Assembly: GCA_012512295.1 (NCBI GenBank) | Contig: JAAZDI010000230.1 | Coordinates: 1-6,588, forward strand | From: Syntrophomonadaceae bacterium | Lineage (GTDB): Bacteria > Bacillota > Ch66 > Ch109 | DNA length: 6,588 bases | Reading direction: 5' to 3' | In this document: positions 1 to 6,180 of the stretch, in pieces | How the letters are laid out: each line of letters opens with the position of its first letter | How positions within the stretch are numbered: the stretch's first letter is position 1 | Program-made: the position numbers and the translations under genes | The notes under the pieces: model-generated | What the model was told of the DNA's origin: nothing | Seen by the model: the letters and a program-made list of their open reading frames with translations, nothing else | Database searches by the model: none

Positions 1-170
1 ATGTAGCGGATAGCATATCCGACTAGTTCCCGGTCCTCATAGTCAAATACCAGTTGTCGGGTATCTTCTAGCAATTCCTCCCAAGGCAAACCTACCTTCT
101 GCAGTAGTCGAACGCTGGGATCAAAAAGTTTTCCCTTGGGTAAGGCAATTGTCAAACGGTCGCGAGCCAC
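1..170 (-). CDS. hisG: ATP phosphoribosyltransferase, catalytic subunit HisG (5' end only, runs off left edge)
   Basis: The first 56 codons plus two bases of a gene read in the minus frame beginning at GTG 170-168; the remainder lies outside the window. HisG condenses ATP with PRPP to phosphoribosyl-ATP, the first and feedback-controlled step of histidine synthesis, in the cytoplasm. The translated start contains LTIALPKGKLFDPSVRLL (residues 6-23), the typical HisG N-terminal strand and loop, followed by a KVGL helix end and a segment ending DYEDRELVGYAIRY. The GTG start is supported by AAAGGAGAGG ending 6 nt upstream and by the family start just before the LTIALPKG strand. It lies 85 bp downstream of hisZ, whose product is needed by the short form of HisG, so a short-form enzyme is expected, but the length cannot be checked here. 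Identification is firm; the partial state is due to the window edge, not a broken gene. Confidence 0.9.
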   Translation of the reverse strand, partial: MARDRLTIALPKGKLFDPSVRLLQKVGLPWEELLEDTRQLVFDYEDRELVGYAIRY

Positions 171-176
171 CAGCTT

Positions 177-186
177 CCTCTCCTTT
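177..186 (-). promoter_or_regulatory. Ribosome binding site deciding the hisG start
   Basis: AAAGGAGAGG on the minus strand, 6 nt before GTG 170-168. No ATG is available near the conserved N-terminus, so this purine-rich site supports the GTG as the start of hisG. Confidence 0.75.
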
Positions 187-212
187 ACTGCGTTAAAGTA
201 ATGCTGTGACGA

Positions 213-242
213 ATTGTACCACGGCTTAAAGAGGATCGTCAA
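213..242 (-). promoter_or_regulatory. Candidate sigma-A promoter for hisG in the hisZ-hisG gap
   Basis: On the minus strand, TTGACG (242-237) is followed after 18 bp by TACAAT (218-213). Each hexamer matches the housekeeping consensus at five of six positions. The -10 is preceded by TGG, giving an extended -10 element (TGn). A start near 207-205 would leave a leader of about 36 nt ending in the hisG ribosome binding site. The whole promoter lies in the non-coding gap after the hisZ stop, and a CGTTAACG palindrome (248-255) sits 5 bp upstream of the -35. This suggests hisG and following his genes can be transcribed apart from hisZ. The match is visual only; chance hexamer pairs do occur. Confidence 0.55.
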
Positions 243-255
243 TGACTCGTTAACG

Positions 256-1263
256 CTATTGCTTTTTGTTTTGATTGTCCAAAGCTAACAGCAGCCGCTC
301 GATTCCCACCGCAAAGCCGGTCGCCGGACAGGGATAGCCAAATTTGCTCAATAGGTTATCATACCGACCGCCACCGCACAGAGGAAAGCCCAAATCGCTG
401 CTATATCCCTCGAAAACTATGCCGGTATAATACTCAAATCCGCGCAGCACCCCCAAATCAAGCCGGACAAATGGATCGACCCCCAGCTTAATCAGACTGG
501 ACCAAACCTGCTCTAAATAATCCAGGGCCTGGATGGTCCGCTGGTTAGCTGTTAGTTTCCGGAATTCTTGAATGACTTCCAGGCCGCCTTGGAAGTTACT
601 TATCCCTAATATCATTTCCCTTTTTTGCAGGGGTACCTGATGCTCCAGCAGCAGGTCTTCCAGGCCGACCAGATCCTTTTGGGTTAAAGCCCTTTTCAAG
701 GAACGGATCACTGACTCTGGCAGATTAGTCTCCTCCATTAGCCCATTGATCACTTGAACTTCACCCAAGCTGATTTGGAATTCCTGCAAACCGGCAGTCC
801 GCAACGCCTCAACGGCTAGAGCAATTAATTCTGCATCTGCCTCAGGACCAGAGCTCCCGATCAATTCTACCCCGGCCTGACCAAATTCCCTCAATCGACC
901 CGCTTGCGGACTTTCATAACGAAAGACATTCGCCAGATAAAAGAGGCGTAATGGAAGCGGTTGATTGCGGAGTCGCGTAGCCACTAACCGGGCAATGGGG
1001 GTTGTCATATCCGGCCGCAAAACTAGCAGTCTGCCATCCCTATCCAGTAGCCGGTAGAGTTCTTCCCCAACCTCTTCTCCCAGATCGATCGCCAAAGTAT
1101 CAAAATATTCCAGAGTAGGCGTTGCCACTTCCTGGTAACCCCACCGTTCAAACACCGTTACCATCTGGTTCTCTAACGCGCGTCTTCTTCGAGCCTCTCC
1201 CGGCAATAAATCACGGGTACCGGCTGGAATAGGCCAGGTACCCGGATATTTATCTACCGCCAT
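256..1263 (-). CDS. hisZ: ATP phosphoribosyltransferase regulatory subunit HisZ
   Basis: 335-aa paralogue of the histidyl-tRNA synthetase catalytic core. In species with a short HisG, HisZ forms a hetero-octamer with it, is needed for activity, and mediates histidine feedback. Visible HisS-like elements are GTRDLLP (15-21), RPDMT (83-87, where true HisS has RPEGT), FRYESPQAGRLREFGQ (114-129, with the Arg and Gln of class II motif 2), RGFEYYTG (274-281), GGGRYDNL (297-304) and class II motif 3 GFAVGIERL (316-324). The protein ends at residue 335, directly after motif 3, so the C-terminal anticodon-binding domain of HisS (usual length about 420 aa) is absent. That, with RPDMT and the adjacent hisG, separates it from hisS. 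The ATG start has GGGAGGT 10 nt upstream. It follows the yerC-like gene by 27 bp, probably in one transcript. Confidence 0.93.
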   Translation of the reverse strand: MAVDKYPGTWPIPAGTRDLLPGEARRRRALENQMVTVFERWGYQEVATPTLEYFDTLAIDLGEEVGEELYRLLDRDGRLLVLRPDMTTPIARLVATRLRNQPLPLRLFYLANVFRYESPQAGRLREFGQAGVELIGSSGPEADAELIALAVEALRTAGLQEFQISLGEVQVINGLMEETNLPESVIRSLKRALTQKDLVGLEDLLLEHQVPLQKREMILGISNFQGGLEVIQEFRKLTANQRTIQALDYLEQVWSSLIKLGVDPFVRLDLGVLRGFEYYTGIVFEGYSSDLGFPLCGGGRYDNLLSKFGYPCPATGFAVGIERLLLALDNQNKKQ

Positions 1264-1290
1264 CCCTTTTTCGACCTCCCTCCAAATCCC

Positions 1291-1602
1291 TTACCCTTTC
1301 TGTTCTGAAGACAGCAGCCTTCCCAGGACCAATTGGTAGCCGCTGGCTCCGTATTGAAGAAACCTTTTAACCCGACTGATGGTTGCCGTACTGGCCCCGG
1401 TACGTTCACTGATTAAGGCATAGGTGGCGTTTTCATGCAACATCCTGGCTACTTCTAGTCGCTGGGCCATGGCATTTATTTCCCCAACGGTACAGAGATC
1501 CTCAAAAAACCGGTAACATTCTTCTTTATTTTTGAGCAGCAGAACTGCCTCAAATAATTGGTCCACCAACGGATCTCTGATCCGGGAACCACCGACCTCC
1601 AT
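1291..1602 (-). CDS. yerC: YerC/YecD-type TrpR-family DNA-binding regulator
   Basis: 103-aa protein of the TrpR-like YerC/YecD family. An all-helical N-terminal part contains DPLVDQLFEAVLLLKNKEEC and FFEDLCTVGEINAMAQRLEVARML (32-55), matching the TrpR-like segment before the helix-turn-helix. The helix-turn-helix is at about 59-82 (ATYALISERTGASTATISRV). It has no enzyme domain, signal peptide or membrane segment. The start is well supported: GGAGGT lies 7 nt before the ATG. In Bacillus subtilis yerC lies a few genes downstream of purD, and a similar pur-to-yerC order is seen here. Its position directly before hisZ-hisG suggests control of histidine genes. I recall a TrpR-family histidine regulator called HisR from comparative genomics, but cannot verify the match. 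The family call is firm; target and effector are inference. Confidence 0.85.
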   Translation of the reverse strand: MEVGGSRIRDPLVDQLFEAVLLLKNKEECYRFFEDLCTVGEINAMAQRLEVARMLHENATYALISERTGASTATISRVKRFLQYGASGYQLVLGRLLSSEQKG

Positions 1603-1636
1603 ATCTTAAACCTCCGGAACTTATAAAACTAAACTA

Positions 1637-1657
1637 GAGTATTTCTTGAGTATTTCT
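1637..1657. repeat. Tandem 10-bp direct repeat upstream of the yerC-like gene
   Basis: GAGTATTTCT occurs perfectly at 1637-1646 and 1648-1657 on the plus strand, a period of 11 bp or about one helical turn. It lies 34 bp upstream of the yerC-like start, in the non-coding gap. Next to it is CTAAACTAG (1629-1637), which carries CTA/TAG arms and resembles part of a TrpR-type operator. The repeats are seen directly; an operator role for YerC or another regulator is a guess. Confidence 0.4.
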
Positions 1658-1698
1658 CGCCTAACCTATCCTTCCGTCGAACCGTCACCCTCAACCAG

Positions 1699-1728
1699 AA
1701 AAAACGCTGCGGCTGCAACTAATGCCGC
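1699..1728 (-). terminator. Candidate rho-independent terminator after the HD-domain gene
   Basis: On the minus strand, GCGGC (1728-1724) and GCCGC (1713-1709) form a five-pair all-G:C stem with a 10-nt loop. AGCG follows, then six T (1704-1699). It lies 42 bp beyond the HD-gene stop and about 96 bp before the yerC-like start, a fitting place to end the purine transcript. The stem is short and four bases separate it from the T run, so it may be weak or leaky. Confidence 0.45.
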
Positions 1729-1770
1729 GGGGTACAACCACTGAAGAATTATTGGCCTATCTTATGCCGG

Positions 1771-2460
1771 CTATAAAAGCTTGGCATCATTAATCAACAA
1801 TTCAAACTGGCACCCCAGTGCGGCCGCGGCCCGGCGGCATAGAATCATCTTGGTTAAGAAAATCTCAAAATATTCCATTACGGAACAAATATTTTGATCA
1901 ATTTTTAATTTCATGGTAATTAATTTTTCCTCGGGCAGCACTTCAAGGCAAGTCTGCTCTACCGCATAATTAACCCGGTCCCTTGGGGTGAAGGTAGCCG
2001 GATCAGATTTGCGCACCCGGCTTCGATGCACATTTGATTTATCCGCCAGAATAACCGCAGCGGTGACGTTATTGACCGGGTTGCCGCCGGTATTTTCTTC
2101 GTGATTGCCAATAGCCGACATCACTACCGCCATTTCCTCCGGGTCCATGCCTAACTCGTTTAAGAGATTAAAGGCTAAGAGGGCCCCCGTAAGCCCGTGG
2201 TTATAACGATTTACCAGGTTGCCAATATCATGCAGGTACCCAGCGATTGCCGCCAGTTCAGTATCCCGCTGCGGGTGGCCTAGCTTGGTAAGTATTTCTC
2301 GACTGCTTTCGGCCACTAGCAAAGCGTGCGGCTCGTCGTGCTGAATAGCGCCGATCTTTTCCAGGTAGCAGTCCCCAATTCCTAAATACCGCCGAATCTG
2401 AGAATTATTCTTGACCATCTCCAAAGTTACTAAGGTATAACCTTGTGTCTTGTCGCTCAT
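1771..2460 (-). CDS. HD-domain metal-dependent phosphohydrolase, substrate unknown
   Basis: 229-aa soluble protein of the HD superfamily. Metal-ligand candidates follow the family order: His45 (in DEPHALLVA), His77-Asp78 (GYLHDIGN), His88 (YNHGLTGALLA), His120 (IGNHEE) and Asp140 (ILADKSNVHRSRVR). A C-terminal section (about 180-229) contains SVMEYFEIFLTKMILCRRAA, a conserved tail I recognise from hypothetical HD proteins of Clostridia. HD proteins hydrolyse phosphate esters of nucleotides or signalling molecules; here the substrate cannot be told. It has no signal peptide or transmembrane segment. The ATG has a G-rich AAGGGGG about 4 nt upstream; an internal Met15 has GGAG too close to it to be preferred. 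It lies 80 bp after purD and may be the last gene of the purine transcript, given the terminator candidate after it. A nucleotide role is suggested only by location. Confidence 0.85.
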   Translation of the reverse strand: MSDKTQGYTLVTLEMVKNNSQIRRYLGIGDCYLEKIGAIQHDEPHALLVAESSREILTKLGHPQRDTELAAIAGYLHDIGNLVNRYNHGLTGALLAFNLLNELGMDPEEMAVVMSAIGNHEENTGGNPVNNVTAAVILADKSNVHRSRVRKSDPATFTPRDRVNYAVEQTCLEVLPEEKLITMKLKIDQNICSVMEYFEIFLTKMILCRRAAAALGCQFELLINDAKLL

Positions 2461-2483
2461 GGTACCCCCTTCCCCGACTTAAG

Positions 2484-2514
2484 CCGTAAACGTTTATGCT
2501 GATTTAAATCACGG
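2484..2514. repeat. Pair of perfect 10-bp palindromes before the HD-domain gene
   Basis: In the 80-bp gap between purD and the HD gene, TAAACGTTTA (2487-2496) and GATTTAAATC (2501-2510) are both perfect palindromes, 4 bp apart. CCGT (2484-2487) and ACGG (2511-2514) flank the pair and could pair with each other. No T run follows, so it does not look like a terminator. It may be a protein-binding site or chance in AT-rich DNA. I see no convincing promoter hexamer pair here. Confidence 0.3.
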
Positions 2515-2540
2515 ATGCGCAGTGTTGGCCCCGGTTTCCC

Positions 2541-3839
2541 TTACCGCTTTTTTAAGGCGCGGTATCCGATATCTTGCCGGTAATGACACCCGGCAAAATT
2601 GATGGTCGAGACTGCCTGGTACGCTGAAGCAATGGCTGTTTTAATATCTGACCCGAGAGCAGTTACCCCCAGGACCCGTCCGCCGTTAGTCACAATCTGT
2701 CCTTCGTGGAAAGCTGTCCCCGCATGAAAGACCAGGGCTGATTTGGCTGCTTCCTCCAGACCCGTAATCACCCGACCTTTGGGATAGCTGCCGGGATAGT
2801 CCTCGGAAGCCATAACGACACAGACCGCAGCTTCCGGGAGCCAGGCAATTGACTGTTCAGCCAGATTGCCTTCCAGGACCGCTTCCATTATATCCACCAA
2901 ATCAGTTTTCAGCCGTGGTAGAATAACCTGGGTTTCGGGATCCCCAAACCGGGCGTTGAACTCTAATACTTTTGGCCCGGTCGGTGTGAGCATTAGCCCG
3001 GCGTATAGTACTCCCACGTACTCCCGTCCTTCAGCCCGCAGGGCCTTGACGGTCGGCTCCAAGATTGTCCGAACTACTTGCTGATGAATCTCTTCGGTGT
3101 AAACCGGGGCTGGTGAATAGGCCCCCATCCCGCCGGTATTAGGTCCCTGATCACCATCAAAGACCCGTTTATGATCCTGAGCCGAAACCATTGGCACAAC
3201 TGTTTGGCCATCGGTAAAGGCCAGGATGCTTACCTCTTCTCCTTCAAGGTATTCTTCAATTACCACCGAGTTACCGGCTTCGCCAAATACTCGATCCTCC
3301 ATAATTAGCCGCAAGGCCTCTAAAGCAGTCGCCTCGTCCATCGCGACGGTAACTCCTTTACCAGCCGCCAGACCATCTGCTTTAACCACACACGGGGTAC
3401 CAATTTCCTTCAGAAAAGCCACCGCCGGAGCCATCTCCTGGAAAGCGGCGAAACGCGCCGTCGGAATATTATACTTACGCATAATCTCCTTGGCCCAAAC
3501 CTTGCTGCCTTCAATCATGGCGGCCTCTCGCCGGGGACCAAATACCCGAAGGCCGGCGCTGGCGAATTGATCAACTATCCCCGCCACCAACGGTGCCTCT
3601 GGACCCACGATGGTGAGATCAACCTTTTCCTGTTGGGCCAGGTTTAGCAGGGCCGGGATGTCTTCTGCCCCAAGGTTGACTGTTTTGGCCAGGCCGGCGA
3701 TTCCCGCATTTCCCGGGGCACAAATAACTTCCGCCACCCGAGGGCTTTGTCTCAGTTTCCAGACCAGGGCATGCTCCCGGCCCCCACCGCCCACGACTAA
3801 CACCTTAAGTCCGTCCTTCTTCAAACCCAACCGTGCCAC
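2541..3839 (-). CDS. purD: Phosphoribosylamine--glycine ligase (GAR synthetase)
   Basis: 432-aa ATP-grasp enzyme joining phosphoribosylamine and glycine with ATP to give GAR, the second step of purine synthesis. Visible elements are the N-domain VLVVGGGGREHAL (13-25), VGPEAPLVAGI (78-88), the ATP-grasp segment KADGLAAGKGV (153-163), EEYLEGEEVS (195-204), the PurD signature QGPNTGGMGAYSP (231-243) and the metal-binding FNARFGDPETQ (294-304). Length fits the family (about 420-430 aa). The start is uncertain. The listed GTG (3839) has AGGA only 3 nt upstream. TTG at 3830 has AAAGGTGG 5 nt upstream. GTG at 3803 lies at the usual family start (K/M-VLVVG) with AAGGA 10 nt upstream. The gene follows purH by 27 bp, clearly the same operon. 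Function is firm; the first 12 residues may not be translated. Confidence 0.95.
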   Translation of the reverse strand: MARLGLKKDGLKVLVVGGGGREHALVWKLRQSPRVAEVICAPGNAGIAGLAKTVNLGAEDIPALLNLAQQEKVDLTIVGPEAPLVAGIVDQFASAGLRVFGPRREAAMIEGSKVWAKEIMRKYNIPTARFAAFQEMAPAVAFLKEIGTPCVVKADGLAAGKGVTVAMDEATALEALRLIMEDRVFGEAGNSVVIEEYLEGEEVSILAFTDGQTVVPMVSAQDHKRVFDGDQGPNTGGMGAYSPAPVYTEEIHQQVVRTILEPTVKALRAEGREYVGVLYAGLMLTPTGPKVLEFNARFGDPETQVILPRLKTDLVDIMEAVLEGNLAEQSIAWLPEAAVCVVMASEDYPGSYPKGRVITGLEEAAKSALVFHAGTAFHEGQIVTNGGRVLGVTALGSDIKTAIASAYQAVSTINFAGCHYRQDIGYRALKKR

Positions 3840-3866
3840 CTTTCCTAGATTTACAATAGCAAAAAA

Positions 3867-5426
3867 TTAATGTTTAAAGTGCCTGATCCCGGTAAAGACC
3901 ATGGCAATTCCATGCTCATCAGCCGCTTGGATACTCTCTTCGTCCCGCACCGATCCGCCCGGCTGGATAATTGCCGTAATCCCGGCGCGCGCTGCCTCAT
4001 CGACGGTATCCCGGAAGGGAAAGAAAGCGTCGGAAGACATTACTGCACCCCGAGCCTCAGCCCCAGCCTGCTCTAAGGCAATCCGCGCTGAACCGACCCG
4101 GTTCATCTGGCCGGCCCCCACACCTAGAGTCTGTTTGTTTTTAGTGACAACAATGGCATTAGACTTAACGTGCTTAACCACCTTCCAAGCAAAGTTAAGT
4201 TCTTCCCATTCGGCCGGGGACGGCTGACGCTTCGAAACAACTTTTAACTCTGCCGGGTTCAGATCATCTCGGTCTGCTTCCTGAACCAGGAAGCCGCCTT
4301 CTATGGTTTTTATTTCCCAAGAAACTTCCTGGGTCTGTAGATCAACCGCCATCAAGCGCAGGTTTTTCTTGCTTTGTAAAAGCTCCAGGGCGGCCGGCGC
4401 AAATCCAGGAGCGACGATAACCTCCAAGAAAATCTCACTCAAGGCTTTGGCGGTCGCTTCATCAACTGGTCGGTTAAACGCCACGATCCCGCCAAAAGCC
4501 GATACTGGGTCCGCAGCCAGCGCTGCCTGATAAGCCGGCAATAGTTCTTCTCGCTCAGCGGCCCCACAGGGATTAGTGTGTTTAACAATTACGGCGGCCG
4601 GTTTGCCAAATTCCTTAACTAAAGCCCAAGCCGCCTGAAGATCGACCAGGTTGTTAAAGGACAGTTCCTTGCCATGGAGCTGTTTAGCCTGTCCCAGGCC
4701 ACCCGATAAATGGACGGTTCGATAAAAAGCCGCCCGCTGATGCGGATTCTCACCATAACGGAGGTCCTGCACCTTTTCGCCGATGAGCGTAAACCGAGTG
4801 GGAAAAACTGGCTTCTCAGTTGAATCCCCCTGCCCGTCTGCCATCAGTTGATTATTCAGATAGGCTGTTATATGCTGGTCATAATCGGCGGTATGGGCGA
4901 AAGCCTCGGCAGCCAACTCCAGCCGCGTCTTTAAAGGCACTTCGCCGCTGGAGCGCAGATGTTCCAGGACCAGGCTGTACCGTTGGGGGTTAACCACAAT
5001 CGTGACGTACTGGTAATTCTTGGCCGCCGCCCTGACCATGGTCGGGCCGCCAATGTCGATGTTCTCGATCGCTTCGGTTAAAGTAACCCCGGGTCGGGCA
5101 ATCGTTTCCCGGAACGGATAGAGGTTGACCACCACTAGATCAATCGGCGTTATCTGGTGCTCGGCTAACTGCGCCATGTGGTCCGCTTCCCGGCGGGCTA
5201 AAATCCCCCCATGCACCATGGGATGCAGGGTTTTAACCCGACCTTCCAGAATTTCCGGGAAGCCAGTCACCTGGGAAACCGGCAGGACCGGCAAGCCTGC
5301 CTCCTGTAAGGTTTGGGCCGTACCGCCAGTAGAAACAATTTCCCAGTCCATCTCTACCAGACCCCTGACAAATTCAACCAGTCCAGTTTTATTGGAAACA
5401 CTCACTAAGGCTCGTCGTCTGGCCAC
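3867..5426 (-). CDS. purH: Bifunctional AICAR transformylase/IMP cyclohydrolase
   Basis: 519-aa enzyme catalysing the last two steps to IMP: formylation of AICAR using 10-formyl-tetrahydrofolate, then ring closure. The N-terminal MGS-like cyclohydrolase domain (about 1-200) shows RALVSVSNKTGL (5-16), STGGT (32-36), EGRVKTLHPMVHGGILARR (61-79) and NIDIGGPTMVRAAAKN (122-137). The C-terminal AICARFT domain (about 205-519) shows DLRYGENPHQ (221-230), the catalytic Lys-His in KHTNPCG (282-288), SAFGGIVAFN (309-318), SDAFFPFRD (465-473) and the end GIRHFKH. Length is normal and no key residue is missing. The GTG start fits the family N-terminus, with a G-rich AAGGGGG about 8 nt upstream. It lies 130 bp after purN and 27 bp before purD. 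It also recycles AICAR released by histidine synthesis, whose first genes lie further left. Confidence 0.97.
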   Translation of the reverse strand: MARRRALVSVSNKTGLVEFVRGLVEMDWEIVSTGGTAQTLQEAGLPVLPVSQVTGFPEILEGRVKTLHPMVHGGILARREADHMAQLAEHQITPIDLVVVNLYPFRETIARPGVTLTEAIENIDIGGPTMVRAAAKNYQYVTIVVNPQRYSLVLEHLRSSGEVPLKTRLELAAEAFAHTADYDQHITAYLNNQLMADGQGDSTEKPVFPTRFTLIGEKVQDLRYGENPHQRAAFYRTVHLSGGLGQAKQLHGKELSFNNLVDLQAAWALVKEFGKPAAVIVKHTNPCGAAEREELLPAYQAALAADPVSAFGGIVAFNRPVDEATAKALSEIFLEVIVAPGFAPAALELLQSKKNLRLMAVDLQTQEVSWEIKTIEGGFLVQEADRDDLNPAELKVVSKRQPSPAEWEELNFAWKVVKHVKSNAIVVTKNKQTLGVGAGQMNRVGSARIALEQAGAEARGAVMSSDAFFPFRDTVDEAARAGITAIIQPGGSVRDEESIQAADEHGIAMVFTGIRHFKH

Positions 5427-5455
5427 TTGAAAGCCCCCTTTTATCTGACATCAAA

Positions 5456-5512
5456 AGACTCCCATTTTTAAGCGAAGGTTACCTTGTTTAAACTTCAGGC
5501 AGAGTAGAGTCT
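5456..5512 (-). other. Possible structured RNA leader between purN and purH
   Basis: The 130-bp purN-purH gap is the longest spacer within the purine genes. On the minus strand AGACTC (5512-5507) can pair with GAGTCT (5461-5456), which is followed by TTTTG. Between them lie the palindrome AAGGTAACCTT (5485-5475) and GTTTAAAC (5493-5486). Just after the purN stop, AGTGAA (5555-5550) and TTCACT (5538-5533) can form another hairpin. I recognise no known riboswitch or T-box in it and see no good promoter. The arms are short and far apart, so this may be only an RNA-processing or stability element, or chance. Confidence 0.25.
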
Positions 5513-5556
5513 CCACCCGCGGCCCGATGTTCAGTGAAGCTGGAACGAATTCACTC

Positions 5557-6180
5557 TCACTCTTTAAGCCTTACCCGGCGGCCTTCGATTTGGATTTGGC
5601 CTCTAGCGATTAAATTCAGCGCTTGCGGGTAAAGCTGGTGTTCTTGCACTAAAATTCGCTCGGCCAAGGTTTCCTCAGTATCATTTGAATGGACAGGCAC
5701 CACGGCCTGGAGGATAATTGGCCCGGTATCCATCCCTTCATCCACAAAATGCACCGTGCACCCACTAAAACGCACCCCGTACTCAATGGCCTGCCGCTGG
5801 GCATGCAAGCCCGGGAAAGACGGCAACAAGGATGGATGAATATTGACAACCCGGTTGGGAAATCGTTTCAGAAACGTCCTCCCCAGCATCCTCATGTAAC
5901 CAGCCAAAACCACCAAATCCGCTTGACTATCCTCACAAACCTCCACCAAACGTTGCTCATACTCGTCTTTCGTCCTATACTCCGCTGGTGGAAGCGACAC
6001 CGCCGGGATCCCCTCCTGCCGGGCTCGTTCCAAGGCCAGTGCCTCCGGATTATCGCTGATTACTACCACAACCTTAGCGGCCAAGGTGCTGTTTTTGATC
6101 GAATCAATGATTGCCTGCAGGTTTGACCCCCGTCCTGAGGCCAAAACGGCCAGACGTAACAGCGATTTATCAGAACCCAT
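5557..6180 (-). CDS. purN: Phosphoribosylglycinamide formyltransferase (GAR transformylase)
   Basis: 207-aa enzyme transferring the formyl group of 10-formyl-tetrahydrofolate to GAR, the third step of purine synthesis. Visible motifs, numbered from this start, are LAVLASGRGSNLQAI (10-24, phosphate-binding loop), ISDNPEALAL (41-50), LAGYMRML (92-99), NIHPSLLPSFPG (113-124) with the catalytic Asn113 and His115, VHFVDEGMDTGPII (143-156) with the catalytic Asp151, and QEHQLYP (179-185). Length fits the family (about 200-212 aa). The frame is open to an ATG at 6216, but the 6180 start is preferred: GGTGAGGT lies 5 nt upstream, and the 12 extra residues are unlike any PurN. The start overlaps the end of the preceding gene by 11 bp, implying translational coupling. 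purH follows after 130 bp. Confidence 0.96.
   Translation of the reverse strand: MGSDKSLLRLAVLASGRGSNLQAIIDSIKNSTLAAKVVVVISDNPEALALERARQEGIPAVSLPPAEYRTKDEYEQRLVEVCEDSQADLVVLAGYMRMLGRTFLKRFPNRVVNIHPSLLPSFPGLHAQRQAIEYGVRFSGCTVHFVDEGMDTGPIILQAVVPVHSNDTEETLAERILVQEHQLYPQALNLIARGQIQIEGRRVRLKE

Noticed and set aside
256..1263. Histidyl-tRNA synthetase (hisS) identity
   Set aside because: The protein stops directly after class II motif 3 with no anticodon-binding domain, has RPDMT in place of RPEGT, and is next to hisG; this is HisZ.
1603..1650. TATAAG just upstream of the yerC-like ribosome binding site as a -10 element
   Set aside because: The start would fall within the ribosome binding site, and no reasonable -35 lies 16-19 bp upstream.
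2866..4530. Several open frames on the plus strand across purD and purH (such as 3226-3570, 3610-3870, 3901-4227)
   Set aside because: They lie opposite clearly conserved purD and purH frames, have no family features or supporting ribosome binding sites, and are Ser/Thr/Arg/Pro-rich as expected from antisense reading.
5427..5556. Purine riboswitch or T-box in the purN-purH gap
   Set aside because: I could not find the conserved cores of either; the only structure is short inverted repeats.
5125..6126. Plus-strand frames at 5125-5430 and 5689-6126 and a second minus frame at 5649-5849
   Set aside because: They overlap purH or purN, whose motifs are unambiguous, and their translations show no recognisable domain.
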